From: Sclerodactyla briareus
Lineage: Eukaryota > Echinodermata > Holothuroidea > Dendrochirotida > Sclerodactylidae
Length of the DNA stretch: 64,000 bases
NCBI GenBank assembly: GCA_026419785.1
Contig: JAODTK010002765.1
Span: 409,501-473,500, forward strand
Direction of reading: 5' to 3'
Shown here piece by piece: positions 35,255-47,426 of this stretch. Position 1 is the first letter of the stretch. Every line of letters begins with the position of its first letter. A program made the translations under genes and the position numbers. Under the pieces are notes generated by a model that was given only the letters and a program-made list of their open reading frames with translations, was not told the origin of the DNA and did not search any database.

Positions 35255-35644
35255 GGCTAGGATTCCATAGATGCGTATGCGTATTTGGAAATCGCAAATT
35301 CACGTGAACTGAGCGGGGGTAGTGTTTGAATATGTTCTATTAAGTTTGCAAAGATAGCTGATTGGTTCTTGGAAGCCAAAAATTCATAAATGAAGGCAAA
35401 CCAACGCTGAAAAGGCAAAATAAGCTCATTCACCGATGCGTATGCGTATCACCGCGAATGAATGGAATTCTATGGAATATCTTCCTTGAAAAGCCATGCA
35501 ACGACATATTCATATGCTTCTGCCTTGTTTATGGTCTTTTCGCATACATTTTATGTGTTTCCCTTCTGAAACAAACGTTCATTTTCGTAAATATGTGATT
35601 TTCACATCCAGCCGATACGCATACGCATCTATGGAATCCCAGCC
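35255..35644. mobile_element. MITE, PIF/Harbinger type, complete, 390 bp
   Basis: The left end reads GGCTAGGATTCCATAGATGC and the right end, reversed, reads GGCTGGGATTCCATAGATGC, an inverted repeat of about 30 bases continuing GTATGCGTAT. It is flanked on both sides by TAA (35,252-35,254 and 35,645-35,647), the three-base target duplication typical of PIF/Harbinger elements. No transposase frame fits inside. A third copy of gatgcgtatgcgtat lies inside at about 35,435. Confidence 0.85.
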
Positions 35645-36686
35645 TAAGCTCATGGCCCACTATACCACCCCAGCAAATGTACAGGAGGAACCACCCAAGG
35701 GCAGTGTCCATAGTAACTGTCATGAATGCCCTTTCCGTGCTATGCATATCCTCATAACTCTCTCTGACAGAGAAGTAATCCTCCGTATTGGTGTACAAGC
35801 TCCAAATGGTGAGCTGCAGTGAGGTATTCTTTGAGCTGCCAAGTGGGTTTATAGGTTCATTCTAGCTGACAAGTGGGTTTATATGTTCAGAAAGCAAGGA
35901 GCAAAATGAGATTGACTACAGGCAGTGGATGGCAGAGGATACCCCGGAAACTCAAACAATGCTGCTAAGTCTCCTGGCAAGGCAGGGCGTTACTTGTTGC
36001 ACATCCCTAGCTGAGTCCTGTTATAGCCGAGCTCTATCTCCGTGAACATCCACACTAAACTAGTGCATCATGATGGAAACATCCCCAGCGGAATGAGAAC
36101 ACATCCTGGCAACATAAAACATAATGTGCAATTATTTATTGTATATTTTTTAAAAATCCTAAAGGTTAATTGTCCCCCCCCCCTCCACTTTCCACCTGCA
36201 TAATAAGCATATGCATGAGGTTACGAACCTCTACATTGCTGAGCTACGGACCAACTCCTGCATCGAATGTGGAACCATCACCCAGATTCATACGCCATCA
36301 TTCCCACAAATATCAGACAGTTATTAACAGTCGATGGTGCTGTACGGACTCTATTCGTAAGGAATCCCACTAGCACAACCCTCAATCGTACCCGCGTCAC
36401 ACAATCAATAGGACCCAGTGCAGTCAGTCCATGTGGTAGGAAATTCCATCGGCCAGCAAAAACCCATCTTTTCGGCCAGCCCCGTCTCCAACAACCTGGC
36501 AGCATTGGGGGGCGCCATGGTGCAAAACCAGCCCAACACCACTTTCATAGTACTTGGTCCTTTGTCTGCTGCAAAGGTTCTAAAGCTATATCTGCAGTGT
36601 CATAGCCTGAACAGTTATTAACTTGACTGGGGAGACGAATGCAGAGCTAACTATCGGGTGGGGAGGAAACAACAGATCAAGTCCCT
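35645..36686. other. Region downstream of the minus-strand gene
   Basis: The likely 3' untranslated region of the gene ending at 36,687 lies here, read leftwards. An AATAAA on the minus strand at 36,140-36,135 is a possible polyadenylation signal about 550 bases after the stop. Confidence 0.3.
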
Positions 36687-36800
36687 TCAGGGGTTTTTAG
36701 CTGCAGGTGTCATGCTTAGGGAAGTCTCTGACAGACCCGCCAGCTCTGCTTCTTCACCGCTGTCCTGCAGCTCTTCATCATCGGGAAGCCCTGGTAGATC
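36687..36800 (-). CDS. Terminal exon of the seven-exon gene
   Basis: Acceptor with a strong pyrimidine stretch (ctctccatcgctcacttccag) then 37 codons, DLPGLPDDEELQDSGEEAEL, ending AAKNP and a TGA stop. It enters in phase 0, matching the preceding exon. The tail is acidic and probably disordered. An alternative acceptor at 36,913 would lengthen it, but that one does not fit the phase of the preceding exon. Confidence 0.6.
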   Translation of the reverse strand, partial: DLPGLPDDEELQDSGEEAELAGLSETSLSMTPAAKNP

Positions 36801-37668
36801 CTGGAAGTGAGCGATGGAGAGTTCAGGTAGGCGCCAGCATTGCTGCCAACTTTGAACCTTGAGTTTTAACGAGAAAGGTCTCAAAGGCTCAGTAACAGTT
36901 CCTGAACTCATATCTGATAACCTATGACCAAACACAAGAGCAAATGGGATGTAATAGTTCATTGTGTGATTCAAATTTAAGAAAAAAAAATTTTTGGAAG
37001 TGATCACACCATATTAACAGAAAACAATTTAGGCTTCCCATTCATATATAAAAATGGAAAAAAGAAAGAAACATATGACTCTCATCCTCCTTGGATTTAA
37101 GCATTCTTGACTCATCAGGTTGACCTCTAGTGACCCCAGTTGACCTTTTCTGACACAAAAACAGTATGGCTTTATGCATGTACTCCACGTTTAACATACA
37201 TACCAAGCATGAGCTTATCCACCCAGGAAAAGTTGACGTAACTATCATTTACACGACCCAAAAAACAATAGGTTTCATGTGCTTTAATAGGGAAGGAAGC
37301 TGTACACAAAATATGTTCACAAGGATTCCCGATGACCTCTGATCTGAGTGAAAATCAATGGAGTCCATGTACTGGCATACAAACCACGTATGAGCTTCAC
37401 ACACCCAAGCATGGTAGACTCATCCTGTTTTAATACAAGCTCAAATTGCTCGAACTAAAAAGGAATCTACAAAGGAAAATAGGGTGGACTGTACTCCCAT
37501 AGAAAAGCAGCACACAAAATTTTGCACTCAACACGTTTACAAGTAATTCAGATTTCAACCTCTGTTGACCTCTGATCTGACCTAAAATAGGTTCCATGTA
37601 CCCATCATGGGGTACATACATGCCAGGTATGATGCCTCATCCACCCAGGAATGGTGTATAACAATTAC

Positions 37669-37830
37669 CTGAGGGACTGCATGCCCTGCTCCGAGACGGA
37701 GTTCACTGCTCGGTGAAGTTTGAAAAAAGGACGCATCAGTCATGAAGCTACCGGCAGCTGAGTTGATCTCGCCATCGATCAGATCGATGATGATCGATTC
37801 TACAGATGAATCCAGGAGAGTCTCCCTCAC
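37669..37830 (-). CDS. Exon of the seven-exon gene, 54 codons, intact
   Basis: Acceptor tttttactcaaccag, donor cag/gtaatt, exactly 54 codons, phase 0 at both ends, no frame break. It begins VRETLLDSSVESIIIDLIDG, an amphipathic helix with a V.S.I.DLI pattern shared by the neighbouring exons, then a Ser-rich stretch ending GAGHAVPQ. Confidence 0.65.
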
Positions 37831-38500
37831 CTGGTTGAGTAAAAACGAGGAAAATGGAACTGGTACCGACAGGGCTAATTGTCTCGAAGAAAGCAGAAAT
37901 GTAATATAAATTAATTTGTGATACAAAAAGACATTTCTGTGACTCTGTAGCATGAAACCATGCATGGAGACGACTGGAAGTCTCATCAGAGGTTGACTCC
38001 TGCCTAGAATTCAATGACGCATGAACAATCAATCTTGTCTGCAGTAATATATTGATATAAAGTCGATGCAAAATGAGCACTTTCCAAAACCTCCTAAAAA
38101 TAACAGTAAGTGACGTATGATCGCAGCATATGAAAGAGTCATCACATTTTTATGCAAGGGCATAGGACCACAGAGGCTGGAGGATTAATAAAGTATCAGT
38201 GCGCTTCCCGCTCTTTCGAGTCGGAATACCCCTTTCACATTTCTCGGTTAAATGATGACATCATTGAAATATGTATGTACAGGCGTGCTGATTTGCATCA
38301 ATTTGCAACACACAAAGACACATACAAAGTCAACCGCCCAGATCCTTCACAAGGAATAAGAGACCCTTACCTATAAAAAATAAAAAAAACACTGAGCTGG
38401 GTTATCAGATCAATTCTGTACTCGGACACTCATGCATGTACAACTGTGCATATACGAATATATACCACCAATAAGGTGAAGAATTCTAAGAGGTATTTAC

Positions 38501-38705
38501 CACTCCAAACAGCAAGTCCTCCGCAACACTCTCATAAATTCCATATAGACATCCACTACGTTACTCTCGGCTAGGTAGTCATTGACCAACTCGCCAATGG
38601 CATCGACTGCCACTGATCTCAGCTCGCTGTTGATCATCACATTGAGTAGAATCATCTCTCACAGGGTACAGTATTGTGGGGTCAACGGCAACATCCTTCC
38701 AATAA
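38501..38705 (-). CDS. Exon of the seven-exon gene, with two compensating frame breaks
   Basis: Acceptor ttacccattcacatacag, donor gtg/gtaaat. The 205 bases enter in phase 2 and leave in phase 0. Three readings succeed one another: YWKDVAVDPTILYPVRDD, then ELRSVAVDAIGELVNDYLAE, then IYESVAEDLLFGV. The first and last share a frame and the middle one does not, so one base has been gained and one lost, or the assembly is wrong twice. The middle block is another amphipathic helix of the V.AI.ELV type. Confidence 0.6.
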
Positions 38706-39540
38706 CTGTATGTGAATGGGTAAAATAAAGGAGAAAGTGTGAAACATAAAACACGTGGCTGCTAGGTTATTTGTAACGAGTCATCAACCATTTGAACCAC
38801 CAAAAACATCTTAACATGCCAGCCATGAACTCTGGATATATAGAAGAATTAGTATAACAGATGAGAAGATCACTGAAGAGATGTTGGGTGGTTGTGCTCC
38901 CGGATAGAAGAAAATCAGGAATACTTGAACATCCCATCCATTAACAATATGGCCAGGGTTCCCTGATGGGCCTGAATTGACTTCTTGAACCCGAAGAGAA
39001 TTTAATCAATTAAAAAAGAGCTGTATGACTATTAGGCTTCAAACTTGGAAAGGTGAAAAAAGGACATGCCAAAATCTCACAACCTCAATTTTGAGATTGG
39101 AGCAAGTGCCTGTGTGAGTGTTCCACCTGTGGAATGTCACAGCCTCACAGGGGAGATGATGAACAGTTCAACCACTGACTATTACCCAATAAATGCTACC
39201 ACTCTGCAACATGTTAACAAGTTTTTTTTTCAGATGCAGTTTTTAAAGGGCTTTTCAAAGTTTTATGTCTATGACTTTGAAGTTGTAACACAGGTTCCTC
39301 TAAGCCTCCTCCAAGCTTTGTCCTTGTGGCATCGGAGGGTATATGTTACCATGTCTGAACTACCCATATGACGAGGGTGCCGTGACAAGAGTGCTCCGGG
39401 TTGGGCAGACCGGTTCTACTCCGAATAAAGGGTGGTTACCTCAGAATTTCGAAAAACTTTTCGAGTGTGTGGAACTATAAGGAATCGCATGAATGCCTAA
39501 TGTGAGAAACAGATAGTACCAAACCAAAGATCGAGTTGAT

Positions 39541-40080
39541 TTTTTAGCTCAAAACCAGCTATGCTGGTTGAGCTATTGTGATGCCCATGTCATTCTATCT
39601 ATCCTCCTATCTATCCTCCGATCTATTATTCTATCTATCCAGTCTGTAAACTTTTGCTTTTTGGGCCACAAAATGTTCATGTTTTGATGAATCTTGACCA
39701 GACTTGGTCACAATGTTCATTGAATGATGGGTCATCTTTGACCACTAAAGGTCAAGGTCAAATGGCATTAAAGGGGCACAATGGGCTACTTCTCCTACAA
39801 ATTTTGGTGCACAGTGCTGTGGTTTAATCATTTGATGGTCTAACAGCCGTTCCTTCAGGGTGTTCAGGAATTTTTGATCCAAGTTCCCATTGGGCCCTAG
39901 GGCCCATTTTATGAAATTCACACGATGGTACTTGAAAGGCATCTCTTACCACAAGCTTCAATTTATTTTTTTCAAAGTTGCATGTAATGGACCTCAGGTA
40001 GAGGGGGTGTCCAGGGTTCTGGGGGCTTGGGCCCATTAGGACCTTAGGACCCATGGCCCAGTGTGGGCTGAAACACATTT
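39541..40080 (+). repeat. Dispersed repeat with a 5' hairpin, copy 1
   Basis: Begins tttttagctcaaaaccagc, whose reverse complement (gctggttgagct) follows after a few bases, forming a hairpin. Then come CTAT-type repeats (39,596-39,645) and the words 'aaaatgttcat', 'gaccagacttggtcacaatg' and 'aaggtcaaggtcaaatggca', also present in copy 2. Confidence 0.75.
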
Positions 40081-41782
40081 TTAGAGAGAATTGCTGTGAT
40101 TCATATAGTTCTCATACACATTGGCTGTTAGTTCTATTTTTTAAAATGTGGCTGGGAACACTACCAAACTCATCTCACTGGAAATTCCCCCTACTGGATC
40201 TGGGTCCAGTGGTCACTGTGCTCTCCAACCCAGCTCTCACTTACTGTACTGTAATAAGTGTATTAACAGGCTACAGCTAGCTATCTATAGGCACCTGTAC
40301 ACTATTGTTTCCCACTACACTGATTAAGTACAGTAGGGTTTAGACATCGATCTGTCCAAATTAGAATATTATAAATAATATTGAATGCATCACTGAATAT
40401 GAGCCATCAGGGAGGAAGAAATGAGTCTGAAGGTTTACTTACTTTTCAAGATGGAAAATTCTTATTAGGAAGTCATGTTGTTTTCTTTTTCCTACTCTTG
40501 TTAGGTGGGACAAAATAGTAAGTATATTAGGCCTACTATCATACTGTAACCCATAAGTCCCTCAGTATCATACTTCATATTAAACAAACAAAATCATGTG
40601 ACAGTTGCCGACTGTTACCGTTGTGCCAGTATTACTCTTGTTACAGTTCCCGATATTTGTCCTGATGTTCAAAGATGCGCACTGTTGCGCAGTAGCATTA
40701 GAGCTTCACTATGGCCTAGTACTTTTAGTGGTATTCTTGCATAGTATAGGCCTCAATCAGAATCTGAACAGTCAACTTCTTTTCTAAACATATTCAGTAT
40801 GTATAAATGATTGTACATTCCTGAAATTTGTCATGACCTCTGACACAAAAATACATGCGTAGTTGAGAACAGTGACACAGATGCAGTTCAGGTCATTTTG
40901 GGACATTTCATGCAAATAGGCCTACGCCAAATGCTTCTTCTCCTAGAGTTGAAATCAGAGGATGATCTTGAACTGTGGTTATAATATCTATAATAACTAT
41001 TATTATATTAAACTGCCTCGATGTTATAGCTTACAAATTCCAGGAGGTTCTTAGTCTAATGTATAGACGACTGTGTCTTTAACGCCGGGCTTACGCGTAT
41101 TACACCCGCCAAGTTTTTTTTATATATGCATCAGTGGTGTAGCCTCTCCCATTCAGTCGATGTGAACTGTTAATCTGCTGCATATTCTCAAGCGGCCAAT
41201 CACTTCATTTCCCAGCGTTGTCAATGGTAACTGTATTAACGCCCGCAGAACATACACGCAGGCCGCGTGGAGATCGGACTTAGTTAAAAATTTTGCCTTA
41301 CCGTCTCGCTAGTGGCAGTGGCAGGTACGGTGGAATGGAGACGACTTACTGGTTTGAAAGTTGCTATGATAGAGCTGAATTAACGCGATTAGTCATCACC
41401 TCGTCGTGTCTTCTCAATACTACCATGGGAAAGCCGTTTTACAGCCTACAAGAGACTCCGATGTCGGGGTCTAGTCTGTGAGAGGTGTAGTAGTTGTCGC
41501 GCGCTATCACTCGACGTTTGCTGTATCGCAAGATGATTCATCGAGTCTTGAACAAGACTAGGAGGTTCTGGGCATTTTGGTTGCTGGATATAATTCATAT
41601 GAGTAAGATAGCGAGCAGAATGTGAAAGGTCCCAGGCTTCCCTAGATACTACCTATGGGAGGTTTATTATACCTACAAATTTGGCATTCCTTCCCTGTTT
41701 ATCATGGTAGGCTGTTTCTAAGATCGAAAACAGCATCATTTGAGCTAGAAAAATCAGATTTCAATCAAAATTCCTGCAATTT

Positions 41783-42500
41783 TTAGCTCAAACCACCAGC
41801 TGGTTGAGCTATTGGAATTTGCTGTCTATCAATCAATCAATCAATCTATCTATCTATCTATCTACTCTATCTATTCAATGTGTCAACAATTGCGTTTTGG
41901 CTCCCAAACAGTCATTCTGCAATGATGTTGACCAAACTTGAACACAATGTTCATTGACCCATGGGACAATGTTTTGACCTTGTGAAGGTCAAAGTCAAAT
42001 GCCATTAAAGTTGCCACTTGGGCCCCCGTCGGCCCATTTTGAAATTTCACACAATGGTACTTGAAATGCATCTCCTCCAACAAGATTCAGTTGATGTTCT
42101 TCAAAGTTACATGTAATGGTCCTTGGGTAGAAGGCCATCAGGGGTGTTTTGGATCGGGGTCCAGTTTGGGCCCTAGAGCCCAATATATGAAATACTGCAA
42201 ATCTTGTATCTCCAACAAATTCTGTCGCAAATTGCTGATGTTCAGTCATAAGGACTACTAGCTCATACCCTCAGGGTCCCCGGGATTTAGGATCCAAGGC
42301 CCATTGTCACTGTGGCCCATCATATTGATTGAATGCTAAGACATCTTTGGGACATGCATGATCAAAAGTCGTACAGGGGCACAATAGGCCATTGTTTTGA
42401 AACTGCCTCCTTTGCCTAAGATCTTGAACATTTATCACAACATTGTACATTCGTCTTGGTACATTTGTGCAGTTTGAGCTACAGCACCATTGGTGCTCTA
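41783..42500 (+). repeat. Dispersed repeat with a 5' hairpin, copy 2
   Basis: Same order as copy 1: the hairpin agctcaaaccaccagctgg then ttgagct, a (TCTA)n/(AATC)n microsatellite (41,826-41,870), 'gaccaaacttgaacacaatg' and 'gaaggtcaaagtcaaatgcc'. Orientation is the same as copy 1, about 2.24 kb away. Confidence 0.75.
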
Positions 42501-42612
42501 GTTTAATGTATGTACCCATGTAGCAACAACATCAGTGATACTGCAGAAATGCTCACCACATTTTATATTGGACCTGGATCCTTATAGCCTATCCCAGTTA
42601 CTTCTCTCTCAC

Positions 42613-42730
42613 CTGATTACTAGCGGCACTCTCACTTTCTTTGCAGCACTTATCAGCTCTCGTTCAGACATTCTTGTAGAACATCCTTAGCAGCTGAGAT
42701 AACAGGCCGAGATGTCCGGTCTAGGATATC
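42613..42730 (-). CDS. Exon of the seven-exon gene, one base short
   Basis: Acceptor atctaacccacag, donor cag/gtgaga; 118 bases. The first part reads DILDRTSRPVISAAKDVLQE and runs into a stop; the part nearer the donor is open in another frame (LISAAKKVRVPLVI). One missing base would make both parts a single frame of 119 bases and give exactly the phase needed by the next exon at 38,705. Confidence 0.55.
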
Positions 42731-42819
42731 CTGTGGGTTAGATGGTAGATCAGATTATATTACAAAGTGACCGCCACAAGTGTCATTTGCGTGATCAGTT
42801 CCAGGTGAATCAGATGAAC

Positions 42820-42855
42820 TTCAGTTATGGCAGATGAACTTCAGTTATGGCATAT
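42820..42855 (+). repeat. 18-bp direct duplication
   Basis: 'agatgaacttcagttatggc' occurs twice in immediate succession. Confidence 0.85.
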
Positions 42856-43199
42856 TCATTGAAATTAGTCACAAGAAATTACCTTGAGCGACCTTAACTC
42901 TACTGATAATTTTCAGTGAAACTGAGGGTAGACCATAGTCTCCAGTTCCCTCATCCCAGGAGGTTGGTATTGAGTTAGTAAGGTATTGATGGTGGTAGGT
43001 GGCTAGACGCAGAGTATGGTAGAACTGAACTGCAACAGATATAACCGCAGATGCAAGTGCACCCAGCCCCGCCTTTGGGGCCAGCCAGGGTGAAGGAAGC
43101 CTAGAGGTTTAGTGATTTCCTTGGATGAGCGGACTTCTATTAGGACTGACCATTGTTGACTAAACATGTTTGCAATATATGCACATACTTTGACCTTAG

Positions 43200-43760
43200 A
43201 AGACCTTACCCAATAGTCGAAACAACAGGGTCCATTTATCCACTATGGGGAGGCAATATAGTAAGGCTTGCTCCATCCTGGTGGGGTCAAGTTACACAAG
43301 ACGAAAGTTGCCCAAATGTCAATTTCCTATTTTCACCACAAAACTTTTGTACTTTCCATAAGAAAGCTGCTCAGATTTCAGCTTGATCCAACCATGCATT
43401 CTGGATTTATCATGTTCACAAGGTTACCAGACTTTAACCTGACATTGAGCTTTGAAGTATGAGCTCGATTCATCAGGTATCATTCTCACCAGCAAAATTG
43501 ACCAAGACACCAATTGTTCCCATATATATCCTTCATTTAGACTTAACCAGTAGGGTTCTTGTACTACTCATATTAAAGAAGCTGCACCCAAAATTTCGCT
43601 TGAAAGAGCTCCTGGACTTATCGACGAATTTTGAATAGGTTTCAGACTTCAGCCCGCTATGACGCTTGGACTACCTTTGACCAGACTCAAAACAATAGGG
43701 TACAGGTACTCATGTCATACCCACTCCTTTGAGGGATCACACAAGCTGGGCAAAATAATA
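43200..43760. repeat. Degenerate dispersed repeats
   Basis: Several copies of a unit with 'ttgaccttag…acccaatag…aacaacagggt' and 'atcctggtggggtcaagtta' occur here and at 44,290-44,640, in the introns of the minus-strand gene. A C run (43,873-43,887) and a short (CA)n follow. Confidence 0.5.
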
Positions 43761-44157
43761 TGGAAAAAAATGAGCAAAGGAGGCAGTCTCAAAAAAATTC
43801 ACTCACACATTCAAAATTGGGGTCTGAACAAAGCAGCAATGAGCAGCGTGCTCTGTGAGGAGGCCATGATGACCCCCCCCCCCCCCCACACACACACAGT
43901 GGCATGCCCTTGCCCTTGTGACATAGTGGAATCATGCCCCAACTAATACAACAATTCGAAATCCTGGAGTTCACTGATAGTCCTCTCAGATGCAGACGTA
44001 AAATGGCATTCCCCGGAGCAGGTTGCAATTGGTTCCCCCCTGCCTCAATATTATCTGGGATATTAACAAGGGTTCCCAGATGAGCCGTAATTGGCTTCCT
44101 GAACCCGCAGAAATCAAATCAAATTAAATCAGGTCGAGTTGATTGATCATACTGTAC

Positions 44158-44291
44158 CTGTAATTCCTTGGACTCTACCAGTACCTCCGCAGCCACATCT
44201 ACCAGCAGTCCCTCAACACAGGAGTGGATGAACCTCTCGATGAAAGACGCAGCATGACTGGAATCAGCCAGGAATCTCAGGCTCAGGGTAT
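44158..44291 (-). CDS. Exon of the seven-exon gene, 44 codons, intact
   Basis: Acceptor ctgttttttctccag, donor cag/gtacag; 134 bases, entering with two bases and leaving in phase 0, which fits the next exon. It reads TLSLRFLADSSHAASFIERF and then VEGLLVDVAAEVLVESKEL, helical with the same spacing of valine, leucine and glutamate seen in the neighbouring exons. Confidence 0.65.
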
Positions 44292-45179
44292 CTGGAGAAA
44301 AAACAGATTAGATTTTGTAATCAGACAGCCAAAAGGCTTAGTGATTCCTTGATTCTTTCTGACAATCTATGGCCAGACACAAGGACAAATGGGAGATTGT
44401 ACAAGCTTATCATGGGCAACATAACATCTGACAAATTTCCTATTTATCCCAACCAACCAACCTATACTCTTGATTGGGAAGCTACACACTCAATTTCAAG
44501 GTTTTCAGACTTTGACCGCGCTCTGGTACGATAAGGTCATGTACTCACATGGGAATCACAATACCAGCATGAGACCTCTTTCCATCCAGGTGGGGTCGAG
44601 TTATTGTGTTTACAAGCTGGGCGTCACATACGCACACACATACACACCACCACGCACACACATACTGTCATGACTGCATAGATTTCTTCTGGCACTGTCA
44701 AGGGATCGAAAATAGCAGCATTATACTGCATTATTATGGAGAAATGATTGATGATCAGTGCTTAACACCAAGCAATTCAATACATATGTAAACTTTTTCC
44801 ATTCTAAGACAACCTGCTGTCCGAAATGAGCTGAGGAAGTTGTTCCGTAGCTTGCAGGCAATACATATATCACATATATTCAGACTAGCCAACTGTTGAC
44901 AGATAAATCGCCAACATGTAATGCCCCAACGTTAGTGAAATCATTGCATTTCCTATCAGAACAGTATCTACGAATGGTGCGCTTGAGCCCCAGGTGAGTG
45001 GAATGCAGAAATTAGGCCAGAAGATTTGTTCCACAACATGTTTTGTTGAGAGCAAGAAAGAGCCCACAACACTGTAATGCCTTTATTGTTGCTATTATGC
45101 CATTTTCAGAAGTGCACAATGTTGAGTTAACAATGACAACAAGTATCTGAAAATTGAACTAAGGTGACCTTGAAATATA

Positions 45180-45737
45180 TATTTAGTTTAGTTTAGTGAA
45201 TAAGGGTCAGGAAGGACAAAATCCTCATAAACGACCCTGGAGCCACAACATCCCAGGAAAGAAAATGAACCAACCATAAATAATTCGCCTGTGATTCCTC
45301 TGAAAAATAAATCAAGACTGTTCTTGAACGCATTCACACTCTTCGAGAGAACACATTTTCAGGAAGACAATTCCACTCATTGATCACTCTCTGCGAGAAG
45401 AAATATCTACGAATGTCCAATCTGCAGCGCTTGCCACGAAGCTTGAGACAGTTACTCTATTTGCAGTAACATTGGAAAATTCAGAGAAGTAGTGGAAGGA
45501 AAGGCCAACGGAATCATGGACCATTTTGAAAACCTTGATCAAGTCAACCCCGCATTCGCCTCGCTCAATGGTAGTTAGCCGAACGCCTTAATTTCTTTCT
45601 CGTAGGACAATTTTTCAGACATTCATCATCTAGTTGCCCCTATGCTGAAAACGTTTTCAATAACCTGCTTGTCTTTTGCAAAGTTGGGATTCCACACTTG
45701 TACAGAATATTCCAGGTGCGGTCACCCCAATTCACGG
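45180..45737 (-). mobile_element. 5'-truncated non-LTR retrotransposon (CR1/L2 type), 3' end of reverse transcriptase ORF
   Basis: The minus strand reads PHLEYSVQVWNPNFAKDK, then a broken stretch, then RGECGVDLIKVFKMV, and finally LDIRRYFFSQRVINEWNCLP and, after a frame change, NAFKNSLDLFF. These are the thumb and C-terminal blocks conserved in CR1/L2-like elements (recalled). It ends in a short 'actaaactaaact' repeat near 45,190, like the microsatellite tails of this clade. It lies in the intron between the exons at 45,761 and 44,291, in the same orientation as the gene. Confidence 0.85.
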
Positions 45738-45760
45738 TGAGTGAACCAAGTTTCAGATAC

Positions 45761-46506
45761 CTGATATGGTGCATCATTCCATAAGCCTGTCTTCTCTCTC
45801 CAGTAGCTATATCTCTGATGAGGCCAGGGTCTTTCCAGTCATGCAGCGATGGCAGTGAGTTGTGCCGTTTCTTGAGCTTGGTTTCCCAACGCACCGCGTC
45901 TCCGAAATAGGATCTGCAGGAATTTTTCTCGAGTGTTTTTGTAACTGCTGCCTCGGCCATTTGGTGGATGGTCATGAGAATGAGGTCGTAGGTCATGAAC
46001 TGGCCGACCCTTAGTAGAGAACTTTGGGAAGTGAACTGCTCGTAAAATGTGATCCGCAGGCACATCCGGGGGTCAAGATTCTCAACAAAGTGTTCTCTTC
46101 TCAAATTCCTCCGACTGTCAGTAGATGACGACAGATACCTCTCCTGATTATCAGAACCATGATTGAGAATGGGAGGCAAATCATGCCTATGTAAGTGACC
46201 ATCCAACGAATATGGATAGTCCCTCTGCCGTCATATCAAGTCCACCCCATACCCTGATTCTGGTTTTGGGTTTCTTGCGATACTTTGGTAGTCATGGAAT
46301 GGGTCGGTCCAGTTCCCCCTTTCTTTCTGTGGATTCCGTACTCCTGCATTTGGCTCAGAAGGAAGACCCCAGGAGACTCCTGGGTTTGGTCTCCATCGAT
46401 CATTGAAGCATCGTTTTGATGATAGGGTGGAAGAGGTGGTACCCTCGGATGACTGACTCTATTCATTGGTGACAGAGAGCTCCTTAGTGCTGAGTCTTCT
46501 CCTGAT
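45761..46506 (-). CDS. Largest exon of the seven-exon gene, about 248 codons with a frame break
   Basis: Acceptor cttcattatcgccag at 46,506; donor cag/gtatct at 45,761. The first half reads SGEDSALRSSLSPMNRVSHP and on through a proline- and glutamine-rich, probably disordered part (PPLPPYHQND; FLLSQMQEYGIHRKKGG). Near 46,235 the frame shifts; the second half reads RREHFVENLDPRMCLRITFY, RVGQFMTYDLILMTIHQMAE, YFGDAVRWETKLKKRHNSLP and SLHDWKDPGLIRDIATGERR. That half looks like a folded helical domain. I do not recognise it. The way it joins the exon at 44,291 is not settled: phases disagree by one, so another exon or a further indel is likely. Confidence 0.6.
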
Positions 46507-46879
46507 CTGGCGATAATGAAGAATCCAGATGTATGTATTGAAGCATTCAAACTCTGCCCTGCCATTACAAATATGGAGAGAGGGAGAGTGGGGGGGGGGG
46601 GGGGCATTAGACCTGACGATCCTTATGACACACCAATAGGTCGGTGGGAACAACATCAAAAATAAGTTGTATATCTCCCAAATGGAGAATAGTTCCTTAA
46701 GCTTCACACGTTTTAGACAAGTCAAGCTATGATAAAATGTCGTTTTTTTTACTGTATACTTTTTCTGCCAGGAATTTGGCACATACCAATTTGTGTTACA
46801 ACACGTCAATGTAGAGCCAGACAGACAGAAGCAGGTACGTGGAGTCCTGATGGAGAGTCCCGATTAAGTGCTTCAATAC

Positions 46880-46955
46880 TTGTGTGAATATCTTGCAAGC
46901 AGCTTGTTCCAATCAAAAAACTTCTCAGCCATTATTTTCAGCTCAGTCCTACATT
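46880..46955 (-). CDS. Exon of the seven-exon gene, 24 codons, intact
   Basis: Acceptor gattttaggcaag, donor caa/gtattg. The 76 bases are 2 + 24 codons + 2 and fit both neighbours in phase. It reads CRTELKIMAEKFFDWNKLLA, ending RYSHK across the junction. The acceptor's pyrimidine tract is poor, so the boundary could shift. Confidence 0.5.
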
Positions 46956-47426
46956 CTTGCCTAAAATCTTATACAGTCGATGGTTGTGCGGCTGTGCCTA
47001 AGGTACAAGACTGCTGTGAACTGGAAGAGGACAGAACCCTCAAAATGTTGGTTTGAAGAAATGGGCACTATTAGTTCTATTTTTTCAAAGGAGTCCAGCT
47101 CACATAGCCATGACACTGCAGGATATTCATCATCAATAGCTATCGTTCTGCAAAACCAATTTGAGATGTGGAATTTGGAAAAAAGCTAGAAGCGTTGTGG
47201 CCTAAGAGTGGACATTAATAAACCTGCCATTTCAGACTCAACCCAACAAGACAATTATATAATTGAACAGTGTTGTAAATACCCAGGTGGAGAAGGACTG
47301 TTAAATCAAAAACCTGCAGTTACCACTCAGTTGATAGGCACAACATATTAATACCATCTTACTGACAGAAATTCCAGGTAATTAATAAATATTATATGAA
47401 CTTATCAATGAATTGCAACTCTATAC

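Larger units (their letters stand above)
38706..42612. other. Long intron of the seven-exon gene, filled with dispersed repeats
   Basis: Contains two copies of one dispersed repeat (39,541-40,080 and 41,783-42,500), each starting with an agctca…tgagct hairpin and a TCTA-type microsatellite. A plus-strand open frame at 41,293-41,481 has no support as a gene. Confidence 0.5.

Noticed and set aside
36267-36621. Plus-strand open frames of 67 and 112 codons downstream of the minus-strand gene
   Set aside because: They overlap each other in different frames within the probable 3' untranslated region and show no family features.
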